Shown here in pieces: positions 1-6,530 of a DNA stretch of 22,322 nt. Below the pieces are notes generated by a model. That model had not been told where the DNA came from. It searched no databases and saw only the letters and a list, made by a program, of their open reading frames with translations. Made by a program: the position numbers and the translations under genes. Source of the stretch: Deltaproteobacteria bacterium (GTDB taxonomy: Bacteria > Desulfobacterota > DSM-4660 > Desulfatiglandales > Desulfatiglandaceae); NCBI GenBank assembly GCA_003646995.1, contig QMLZ01000024.1:1-22322 (forward strand). The letters are read 5' to 3'. The number at the start of each line of letters is the position of its first letter. Position 1 is the first letter of the stretch.

Positions 1-1
1 G

Positions 2-187
2 GAAAAGGAAATCAAGAGCGTTGCTAATGTGGCCAATACAGACATAAGTGAATTCTTACAACTCGCAGCCGAAATCCCGATAAAGCCCGAGTACCAAGAA
101 TATGCGCTTGAAGAGGCCAACAAGGCACTGCTCGAACTCAAAGAGCGAAAGATTCGGGGCGCAAAGGTTTTAAAAATCTCATCTTGA
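2..187 (+). CDS. Zinc-dependent alcohol dehydrogenase, C-terminal end (partial)
   Basis: Open reading frame entering from the left edge and ending in TGA at 185-187; about 61 residues are visible. The tail contains the string AAEIPIKPEYQEYALEEANK followed by ALLELKERKIRGAKVLKI, which I recognise as the C-terminus of medium-chain zinc alcohol dehydrogenases of the propanol-preferring type. In that family the last segment completes the catalytic domain and its final strand, and the enzyme interconverts alcohols and aldehydes with NAD(P). The zinc ligands and cofactor fold lie outside the window, so substrate cannot be judged. Its stop codon is one base before the ATG of the next gene, so the two are probably translated from one message. 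Confidence 0.7.
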   Translation, partial: EKEIKSVANVANTDISEFLQLAAEIPIKPEYQEYALEEANKALLELKERKIRGAKVLKISS

Positions 188-188
188 G

Positions 189-1049
189 ATGGACATTCCA
201 CAAGAGTGGAAAGAAATTGACCTTAGCCACTTACGTGGCATCATAATGGTGATCGGTGCACCTGATGTGGGGAAAAGCACCTTTTCACGATTCCTGTTTG
301 AGAGGTTGAAAGGCAGGGGTCAATGTGTTGCCTTCCTGGATGGAGACCCCGGTCAAAGCAAGCTCGGCCCTCCTACCACAATTACTCTAGCCCTTAACCC
401 TGATTTCTCAAATCCATTTTCCAAAAAGAACGACATATGGCGAGCTTTCATAGCCTCGGTCTCTCCTTCTAGGCATATGCTTCCCATGCTTGTCGGAATA
501 AACAAGCTCTTGACAATTGCCGAACATATCCCGGTTCACACGGTAGTTTATGATACAACTGGGCTAATAGACAAAGAACAGGGTGGAGTACAATTCAAAC
601 AGGCAAAGATTGAACTGGTAAGGCCATCAATAATTTTTGCTATTCAACGAAGTAGGGAACTTGAGCCAATCCTCACCCCCTTTCGCAAAACCGGTAGAAC
701 AAAAATCATAGATATTAAACCCTCTCTTGCTGCCATAGAGAGGAGCCAGTATGTCCGCAGGAGGTACCGGAGGTTACAATTCACAAGCTATTTTCATGGA
801 TCCGTGAAAAAGACCCTTGAGTGGTCTTCGTTTGGAGTGTTTCCAAAGCCCTTTTTTAGTCGTTTCGGTCTAGTTGCATTCGAGAACAGGCAAGGCCTTG
901 CATTGTCCATAGGTATTACAATGGAGATCCAGACCGATCAACGAAAGGTTACTCTTATGGTGCCGGATATCGATTTGGCTGATGTGGTGGCCTTAAGGAT
1001 TGGCAATGTGATGGTAGATCCACTTTCTTTTGAAGACCAGCGAATATAA
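189..1049 (+). CDS. Clp1/Grc3-like P-loop protein, probable polynucleotide 5'-hydroxyl kinase
   Basis: A 286-residue soluble protein with the layout of the Clp1/Nol9/Grc3 family. It has a Walker A loop GAPDVGKST at residues 23-31 and the family-typical second motif DGDPGQSKLGPP at about 51-62. A Walker B-like YDTTGLI lies at 121-127, and an arginine-rich lid region near 184-201 contains RRRYRR followed by FTSYF. Known eukaryotic and archaeal members phosphorylate the 5'-OH of RNA or DNA using ATP. Bacterial relatives are annotated from sequence only, so the reaction is an inference. The usual extra N- and C-terminal Clp1 domains are missing or very short; about 55 residues after the lid may form a small beta domain. 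The ATG lies one base after the stop of the alcohol dehydrogenase, with no room for a separate promoter. Confidence 0.72.
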   Translation: MDIPQEWKEIDLSHLRGIIMVIGAPDVGKSTFSRFLFERLKGRGQCVAFLDGDPGQSKLGPPTTITLALNPDFSNPFSKKNDIWRAFIASVSPSRHMLPMLVGINKLLTIAEHIPVHTVVYDTTGLIDKEQGGVQFKQAKIELVRPSIIFAIQRSRELEPILTPFRKTGRTKIIDIKPSLAAIERSQYVRRRYRRLQFTSYFHGSVKKTLEWSSFGVFPKPFFSRFGLVAFENRQGLALSIGITMEIQTDQRKVTLMVPDIDLADVVALRIGNVMVDPLSFEDQRI

Positions 1050-1108
1050 CTTGGGTTGTGGCCAGATCAGTTGCAAGGGTTGCTAAAACCCATGAGATGG
1101 TACTGCTG

Positions 1109-1897
1109 TCACTTCTTGAAAGACCCTTTATCTAACACTCCATAAGGGGTAAAACTGGTTTTGATGGTCAGCAAAATCGCGAGCACAACGGTTATGGCCG
1201 TCCCAGTAAATATTGCCACCATGATCGCAATTTGATACTTTATTGCAGTGACGGGATTTGTACCTCCCAGGATGACCCCCGTCATCATCCCTGGTAGGGC
1301 GACTAAGCCGATGGTGGCCATGGTAGCCACCGTTGGCATGAGGGCTGCTTCGCATGCATCGCGTAGATAAGGCAATATTGCCTCTTTGATCCTGGCACCC
1401 TGAGCCAACGTAAGCAAAAAGGCCTTTTCAGTCCTTTGCAGTGACTCATAAAAATTCTTTATCCCTATGATGTCGGCCCGTAGGCAATTGCCCAAGATCA
1501 TGCCGCCTATGGGGATCACATATTGTGCCTCCATCAGGTCAGGCCGTTTAAGAAGCGGCCCCACAAAAAACAACAGTGGAATCGCTGTCCCTACCACGAG
1601 GGCAGCAAAGAGAGGCGCTAGAAACCTGCCAAGTTTCAGCCCGCAGCCCCTGATAATGGAGAGATCCGCCACTGCGATCATAACCACTAACCACAGGGCG
1701 TTAAGCCATGGACTGTTTATCTTGAAAACTACTTGGAGATATAGTCCCACGAAGACAAGCTGTAATGTCATGCGCAAGATCGCAATAAGGGTTTTCCCGA
1801 TAATGGGAACACCCAACCACAGCATGGCTCCAAGGGGGATTAAGACGAGGCTGTAGTAAAAGCCCAACCGTATGAGACTGATATCAACCGCTCCCAT
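1109..1897 (-). CDS. fetB: FetB-like ABC transporter permease (UPF0014/YbbM family)
   Basis: A 262-residue, strongly hydrophobic protein with about six to seven predicted membrane spans. The central signature IPIGGMILGNCLRADIIGI (about residues 127-145) and the later LPGMMTGVILGGTNPVTAIKYQ (about 201-222) are typical of the UPF0014 family. E. coli FetAB (YbbLM) of this family is linked to iron export and peroxide resistance; other members are annotated only as metal-resistance permeases, so the substrate here is inferred. The conserved arginine and glycine-rich loops presumably contact the ATPase. It lies 11 bases after the ATPase gene, with an AGGAA ribosome site, so the two form an operon. 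Length is normal for the family. No clear terminator follows. Confidence 0.85.
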   Translation of the reverse strand: MGAVDISLIRLGFYYSLVLIPLGAMLWLGVPIIGKTLIAILRMTLQLVFVGLYLQVVFKINSPWLNALWLVVMIAVADLSIIRGCGLKLGRFLAPLFAALVVGTAIPLLFFVGPLLKRPDLMEAQYVIPIGGMILGNCLRADIIGIKNFYESLQRTEKAFLLTLAQGARIKEAILPYLRDACEAALMPTVATMATIGLVALPGMMTGVILGGTNPVTAIKYQIAIMVAIFTGTAITVVLAILLTIKTSFTPYGVLDKGSFKK

Positions 1898-1908
1898 GGC
1901 AGTTTTTC

Positions 1909-2616
1909 CTAATCCAGATTTATGACCTTATCCGCAATCGCAATGAGCCCGGGGTCGTGCGATACCGCAAGAATCGTAAGGCCGTTGTTTCCTGTCTCAC
2001 CACCAGATACGCGTGAAAGATATTCTATTAGCCGCTTTTTGCTTAAATCATCCAGAGCAGACGTGGGCTCATCAAGTAGAAGTATAGGTCTGCCAAGAAC
2101 AAGCGCCGATACTATTGCGACGCGCTGCTTTTCTCCCCCAGATAGGACGTTCACATCCTTTTCAAGCAGTTCCATAGGTAGCAGAAACCGGTTGAACATT
2201 TCGGGTATCTTTTCCAAGTTGTCCTTTATCTCTTTATTGGCCTTGTATCCGAAGGGTCTTTCCAGCCACTGCTGCACAGTTCCATTACCTAGTTCTGGCT
2301 CCTGGGGGACGTAACTTACTAGGGTTCGAAGGTACCAAATAGTCTCAGGCCTGACAGTTTCACCACAGATCTTGACCGACCCTGAAACCGGGACCACAAA
2401 GCCCAAGATACACCGAAGCAGTGTGCTTTTTCCCCTTCCAGAGGGCCCCATAATAATAGCACTTTCACCACAGCCAACACTTAAAGAAAAATCTTCGATT
2501 ACTGTTTTTTCAGCGAACCTGACAGTAATTCGCTCAATCTCAATGCACGGCATACCTGAGGCGAGCAAATCTTGGCCCGCAGGGCCCTTATTGGCTGTGT
2601 CCCTTAGCTGTTCCAT
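1909..2616 (-). CDS. fetA: FetA-like ABC transporter ATP-binding protein
   Basis: A 235-residue nucleotide-binding subunit with all ABC motifs. Walker A GPSGRGKST is at 57-65, the Q-loop VPQEPE is around 105, the signature LSGGEKQR is at 158-165, Walker B ILLLDEP ends at 184, and the H-loop SHD is near the C-terminus. The adjacent UPF0014 permease identifies it as the FetA/YbbL partner, which would power metal (in E. coli, iron) export. The first 21 residues are not typical of the family. An internal ATG at 2553 (residue 22, MPCIEIERI) fits the usual N-terminus better, but neither start has a well-placed Shine-Dalgarno sequence. The upstream start overlaps the end of a regulator-like fragment by 29 bases. 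Confidence 0.85.
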   Translation of the reverse strand: MEQLRDTANKGPAGQDLLASGMPCIEIERITVRFAEKTVIEDFSLSVGCGESAIIMGPSGRGKSTLLRCILGFVVPVSGSVKICGETVRPETIWYLRTLVSYVPQEPELGNGTVQQWLERPFGYKANKEIKDNLEKIPEMFNRFLLPMELLEKDVNVLSGGEKQRVAIVSALVLGRPILLLDEPTSALDDLSKKRLIEYLSRVSGGETGNNGLTILAVSHDPGLIAIADKVINLD

Positions 2617-2758
2617 CGCCGATTTCCAGCCACAGCTCCTTTACTCGATCCTTGACAAACCGCAGGACATCTTCGCCCTTGGCGGTTAGATAGTAGTTTT
2701 TCTTGGCACGAGGACCGGCTTCCGAATTTACATCAGAGGGCAACCAGCTCCTTGTCAC
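2588..2758 (-). pseudogene. Winged-helix (PadR-like) regulator remnant, N-terminus missing
   Basis: A short frame not long enough for most gene finders: from a possible GTG at 2758 to TAA at 2588, 56 codons. The central part, GPRAKKNYYLTAKGEDVLRF, resembles the wing and following helix of PadR-type transcription factors (compare GPRxKxYYxLTxKGxxxL). The helix-turn-helix that should precede it is absent, because upstream the same frame is closed by the stop of the secreted-protein gene at 2759-2761. I read it as the surviving 3' end of a regulator that once stood in front of fetA and lost its 5' half by deletion. Its 3' end overlaps fetA by 29 bases, an arrangement that would have coupled translation. 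A short functional peptide cannot be excluded. Confidence 0.5.
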
Positions 2759-3124
2759 TTATTCACCCTTGCTAGCCCGTTGCCCTTTGCCTTTGTGGTC
2801 TTGCCCAACATCCTCTGGTATTGGACCATAATTGCCGTCTCTGAGCTTGTATGGGACTGGGGAGAGATACTTTCCCACCTCTCCGCTTTCGGACAAGCGC
2901 CAAAGTCTTCCCGTCCATGTATCCAGCATATATTGGTCCTTGCTGGAATCAGAAACCTGCCCGAAAACAAATCTGCCACCTGGACAGGAAAGAGGGGTGT
3001 ATTCGGTAATGTTCTGTGCCTTGGGAGACATGATTCCAATTGGTTGACAAAAGCAATCACCTCTTCCAAAAAGCAGCATGGTGACAGGTAACAGGATTAG
3101 CAAGAGCCTTTTCTTGGACCACAT
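2759..3124 (-). CDS. Small secreted protein of unknown function
   Basis: A 121-residue protein with a clear Sec signal peptide: basic MWSKKR, a hydrophobic stretch over about residues 7-19, then a small/cysteine-rich region GRGDCFCQ where cleavage is expected. A lipoprotein cysteine at 24 or 26 is possible but the lipobox is poor. The mature part contains GGRFVFGQVSDSSKDQYMLD followed by TWTGRLWRL. This matches a pattern I have seen in small exported proteins of anaerobic proteobacteria (GRF/YxFxQVSD...DxFxLDTxTGRxWR), which probably forms a short beta-propeller-like blade or sandwich. No catalytic residues are recognisable. It begins the minus-strand direction facing fetAB, and an AGAGG ribosome site precedes the ATG. 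The last 20 residues are charged and rich in Lys/Gly. Confidence 0.6.
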   Translation of the reverse strand: MWSKKRLLLILLPVTMLLFGRGDCFCQPIGIMSPKAQNITEYTPLSCPGGRFVFGQVSDSSKDQYMLDTWTGRLWRLSESGEVGKYLSPVPYKLRDGNYGPIPEDVGQDHKGKGQRASKGE

Positions 3125-3157
3125 CTTCTCTTACCTCTTTTTTATTTCTTTTACGGT

Positions 3158-3182
3158 TAACATGGCATAAGATTACATGTTA
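3158..3182. promoter_or_regulatory. Perfect inverted repeat between divergent genes, possible operator
   Basis: TAACATG at 3158-3164 and CATGTTA at 3176-3182 are exact reverse complements separated by 11 bases. The pair sits in the 86-bp gap between the divergently oriented secreted-protein gene and the molybdoenzyme gene. The arm length and spacing suit a dimeric helix-turn-helix regulator. No regulator gene next to it is intact, so the cognate protein is unknown. Confidence 0.4.
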
Positions 3183-3210
3183 CAAACTTTTATTTCAAAG
3201 GAGCAGTTCA

Positions 3211-3774
3211 ATGGACAGGAATATACCACCGGGACAGCAATTTATAAAGCAATTCCCTGTTAGAACCGCAGAATCAGAGCCCACTAGCATTGATCCTAAG
3301 ACCTGGACCGTGAAAATAACAGGCCTTGTGGAGAGGCCTGTTACGTTCGGTTTCGATGAGATTCAAGCCATGGATACGGTACAGGTGAAAGGTGATTTTC
3401 ACTGCGTTGAAACTTGGTCTGTGCCTGACAACCTGTGGAAAGGCGTTAAGGTCAAAGATTTGCTTGATAAGGTGGCCATAGAAGAAAAAGCCGGCTATGC
3501 CATGGTGAAGTCATGGGGAGGTTATGACTCAGACGTTGACCTTGAAGTACTCATGTCAGACGAGACGATCCTTGCTTGGGAGAGAAACGGCAAGCCCCTT
3601 GAACCTGAGCATGGTTACCCCTTGCGTCTCATTATCCCCAGCCGCTATGCCTATAAAAGTGTGAAATGGGTTATAGAAATTGAGCTGATGGAAAATGACC
3701 GTCCCGGATACTGGGAAAAGAGGGGCTACCACAGAAGGGCAGATGTGTGGGCTGAAGAACGATTTGAAAAATAG
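3211..3774 (+). CDS. Sulfite-oxidase-fold molybdopterin oxidoreductase (small, cytoplasmic)
   Basis: A 187-residue protein consisting of a single oxidoreductase molybdopterin-binding domain (PF00174 type). It opens with TWTVKITGLVERP, then has the cofactor loop DFHCVETWS with Cys65 as the expected molybdenum ligand. It continues with VKSWGGYDSDVDLEVLM and ends with the conserved YPLRLIIPSRYAYKSVKWV (about 136-154). There is no signal peptide, so unlike MsrP/YedY it should act in the cytoplasm, and there is no C-terminal dimerisation domain as in true sulfite oxidases. Substrate and electron partner cannot be read from sequence. A strong AAAGGAG ribosome site precedes the ATG. The next gene starts 15 bases downstream on the same strand, so they are co-transcribed. 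Confidence 0.85.
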   Translation: MDRNIPPGQQFIKQFPVRTAESEPTSIDPKTWTVKITGLVERPVTFGFDEIQAMDTVQVKGDFHCVETWSVPDNLWKGVKVKDLLDKVAIEEKAGYAMVKSWGGYDSDVDLEVLMSDETILAWERNGKPLEPEHGYPLRLIIPSRYAYKSVKWVIEIELMENDRPGYWEKRGYHRRADVWAEERFEK

Positions 3775-3789
3775 AAAGGGTGCTAAACA

Positions 3790-4947
3790 ATGGACAAATT
3801 CAAGCGGATTGAGACCAAGCTAATTCACGCAGGAGATCCTCCCGAGCCAATAGAAGGCGCTGTGACCTTTCCTGTTTTTCAGTCTTCCACATTTCTTTCC
3901 GAAGGGGCAAAAAGTTACGATGACCTCAAATATATTCGCCTAAACAACACCCCTAACCACGTCTCCTTGCACAGAAAGCTGGCAGCGTTGGAAAATGCAG
4001 AGGCCGCCTTGGTAACCGCTAGCGGTATGGCGGCTATTTCGACGACTATCCTTGCCCTGTTATCCACAGGAGATCACTTCCTGGCCCAAGACTGCCTGTA
4101 CGGCGGAACCCACGATTTTTTTACCCGTGATCTTCCTGCGCTAGGGATCACCTTTGACTTTGTTGATGGTAATGATCCGCGGTCTTGGAAGGGTTTCTTG
4201 AAACCGCAGACAAAACTGTTTTTCGTTGAAACCATTACAAATCCACTTTTGGAAGTGGCCGACCTTGAGGCAGTGGTCAGTTTTTGTAAAACCCATAACC
4301 TGATATCGGTGATAGATAATACATTCGCAAGCCCGGTAAATTTCAGGCCCCCTGAATGGGGATTTGATCTCTCAATCCATAGCGGAACAAAATACCTCAA
4401 TGGCCATTCTGACATTGTGGCAGGCGCCGTTATTGGAAAGGGGGATCTGGTGGAAAAAATCACCAAAAAGCTAAACCACCTCGGTGGATCATTGGACCCC
4501 CATGCTTGTTTCCTTTTAGACCGAGGCCTCAAGACCTTGGCCGTGCGCATGAGATACCAAAACCGCAGCGCCATGGAAATAGCAAGATTTCTGGACAAAT
4601 ACCCGGCAGTAGAAAAAGTGTATTATCCCGGGCTGGACAGTCACCCAAATCACGAGCGGGCTACCCGCCTACTCGAGGGATTCGGGGCAATGGTTAGTTT
4701 CGAATTGAAGGGAGGATCAACAGAAGCTGACTTATTCATGCAAAAGCTTGAGATTCCCTTTGTGGCGCCGAGCCTTGGCGGTGTGGAAAGCCTGATAACT
4801 AGGCCCTCAAAAACATCCCACGCTGGCATGAGCCCAGAGGAAAGGGGAAAATTGGGAATCTCTGAAGGTCTTATAAGACTGTCGGTCGGCCTCGAGGCAA
4901 CACAAGACCTAATAGACGACATAAAACAGGCGCTGGGTGGAATCTAA
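3790..4947 (+). CDS. Trans-sulfuration PLP enzyme (cystathionine gamma-synthase/lyase family)
   Basis: A 385-residue fold-type I PLP enzyme of normal family length. The cofactor lysine is Lys201 in SIHSGTKYLNGHSD. Other family residues are Tyr104 in CLYGGTHDF (ring stacking), Asp176 in VIDNTFASP (pyridine nitrogen contact), and the C-terminal SLGGVESLITRP followed by LIRLSVGLE. The family catalyses gamma- or beta-elimination and replacement in cystathionine, methionine and homocysteine metabolism. The usual YxRxxNPT segment reads YIRLNNTPNH here, a variant that does not allow a choice between synthase, cystathionine lyase and methionine gamma-lyase. It follows the molybdoenzyme in an operon, which suggests a shared sulfur-related role. 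Its stop overlaps by three bases the stop of the convergent hyuB gene. Confidence 0.85.
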   Translation: MDKFKRIETKLIHAGDPPEPIEGAVTFPVFQSSTFLSEGAKSYDDLKYIRLNNTPNHVSLHRKLAALENAEAALVTASGMAAISTTILALLSTGDHFLAQDCLYGGTHDFFTRDLPALGITFDFVDGNDPRSWKGFLKPQTKLFFVETITNPLLEVADLEAVVSFCKTHNLISVIDNTFASPVNFRPPEWGFDLSIHSGTKYLNGHSDIVAGAVIGKGDLVEKITKKLNHLGGSLDPHACFLLDRGLKTLAVRMRYQNRSAMEIARFLDKYPAVEKVYYPGLDSHPNHERATRLLEGFGAMVSFELKGGSTEADLFMQKLEIPFVAPSLGGVESLITRPSKTSHAGMSPEERGKLGISEGLIRLSVGLEATQDLIDDIKQALGGI

Positions 4948-6530
4948 CCCTTGAATTTACCATAACCTCCGCCCCCGGGTGTCTCAATTCTAACCACATC
5001 ACCCTTCTTGAGCGAGACGGAAAATTTGCCCCCCATATCCTCCTGTACTCCATTCCTGATTATTATGTTTCTTCCCAAGGCGCCTGCCTCGCCCCCGAAA
5101 AGCCCATAGGGAGGAATCAACCTCCTCTCAGACAGCACTGTAACCTCTGAATCAGCTAGCAAGCGAATTTCCCGTACAATGCCATCTCCACCCTTGTGCC
5201 TTCCCTTACCACCTGTTCCTCGTCTGATTGAATACTCTGTGACAAGAAACGGATAACTATATTCCAGGGCCTCCACGGGGGTGTTTAGAGTGTTGGTCAT
5301 GTGGCAATGAACAGCGCTCTCCCCGTCGCTATGGGCTGTCGCTCCCATGCCCCCACCTATAGTCTCATAATAGGCAAAGGGCTGGCCGTGCCTGGGATCG
5401 ATCCCGCCGATGGTTATGTTGTTCATGGTTCCCTGATGGGCAGCGGGAATCTCCTCCGGTAGCGCTTTTGAAAGCGCTCCCAGTACCACGTCAACAATGC
5501 GTTGTGAGGTCTCCACATTTCCTCCTGCCACTGAAGACGGAAACTCTGCATCCACGATACTGCCCTTTCGAGTTATCACATCAATAGGCCTAAGGCAGCC
5601 AGCATTGGTGGGTATATCTCTCTTTACAAGGGATCTAAAAACATAAAGCACTGCAGACAGGGTTATAGCATACACTGCATTTATGCTACCTTCCACTTGG
5701 TCATGGCTCTTGGTGAAGTCAAGTCGGGCACGGTCACCTTCTATATCTATTGAAACATGTATTGCTATTCGTTTGTTTCCAAAACCATCGTCATCCATGT
5801 AGTCTTCGAACTCATAAGTGCCGTCATGGATCCTGCTAATGGTATCTCTTGTAATCCTTTCCGCATAATCCATGAGAGCCGCGGAATAAAATTCCACGGT
5901 CTGCAGTCCATACTTGTCAATCAATTGGGTGGTTCTTCGCACCCCCGTGATGTTGGCCATAATCTGAGCAGCGAAGTCTCCTTCGCGCTCTGCAGAAGTT
6001 CTCACGTTGTTTAAAAGAAAGCCCATGATCTTCCGATCGATTTTTCCCCCCTCTACGATCTTGAGAGGAGGAATAATTAATCCTTCCTGAAAAATGGACC
6101 TGGCCAGCGGCATGGACCCAGAACTCATTCCTCCTACATCTGCGTGATGCGCCCGGTTAGCAACATAAAAAGAAGGCTTGTCTCCACCTGCAAAGACCGG
6201 GGCCACAATGGTTATATCTGGCAGATGGGTCCCTCCCTTGAAAGGATCATTGAGCATAACCATGTCGCCTTGCTGCCAATCCATAGCCTCAATGGCAGAT
6301 TTTACCGAAAGGGGCATGGACCCTAGGTGAACGGGTATGTGAGCCGCCTGCGCTATCATGTCCCCGTTGGCATCAAACACCGCACATGAGAAGTCCCGCC
6401 TCTCTTTTATATTGGGGGAAAAGGCAGTACGATTCAGAGTTACTCCCATTTCCTCGGATATGGAAGAGAAGCGGTTCTTAAAAACTTCCAGCAAGATTGG
6501 ATTCACCCTGTGTTGTAAGCTGGTTTCCAT
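4944..6530 (-). CDS. hyuB: Hydantoinase B / oxoprolinase family subunit
   Basis: A 528-residue protein of the hydantoinase B family (PF02538), full length. Conserved stretches include LNRTAFSPNIKERRDFSCAV (32-51), MLNDPFKGGTHLPDITIVAP (92-111) and the histidine-rich VANRAHHADVGG (123-134). The tail is a typical TPGGGGYGKFKG. HyuB works with HyuA as the two-subunit ATP-dependent hydrolase of N-methylhydantoin, 5-oxoproline, caprolactam or similar cyclic amides; some relatives are carboxylases of ketones. The exact substrate is not visible. I chose the ATG at 6530, which overlaps the hyuA TGA as TGATG; a GTG one codon upstream (6533) is also possible. It is the last gene of the liv-hyu operon and converges with the PLP-enzyme gene. 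Confidence 0.9.
   Translation of the reverse strand: METSLQHRVNPILLEVFKNRFSSISEEMGVTLNRTAFSPNIKERRDFSCAVFDANGDMIAQAAHIPVHLGSMPLSVKSAIEAMDWQQGDMVMLNDPFKGGTHLPDITIVAPVFAGGDKPSFYVANRAHHADVGGMSSGSMPLARSIFQEGLIIPPLKIVEGGKIDRKIMGFLLNNVRTSAEREGDFAAQIMANITGVRRTTQLIDKYGLQTVEFYSAALMDYAERITRDTISRIHDGTYEFEDYMDDDGFGNKRIAIHVSIDIEGDRARLDFTKSHDQVEGSINAVYAITLSAVLYVFRSLVKRDIPTNAGCLRPIDVITRKGSIVDAEFPSSVAGGNVETSQRIVDVVLGALSKALPEEIPAAHQGTMNNITIGGIDPRHGQPFAYYETIGGGMGATAHSDGESAVHCHMTNTLNTPVEALEYSYPFLVTEYSIRRGTGGKGRHKGGDGIVREIRLLADSEVTVLSERRLIPPYGLFGGEAGALGRNIIIRNGVQEDMGGKFSVSLKKGDVVRIETPGGGGYGKFKG

Noticed and set aside
1077..1091. GGGTT-GCTAA-AACCC hairpin after the Clp1-like gene
   Set aside because: Only five pairs and no T-run, so not a credible terminator.
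1467..1856. 129-residue plus-strand frame opposite fetB
   Set aside because: Antisense shadow of a clear membrane protein gene, with no ribosome site or family pattern.
4074..4598. 174-residue minus-strand frame inside the PLP-enzyme gene
   Set aside because: Composition is typical of an antisense frame, and it overlaps a well-supported enzyme.
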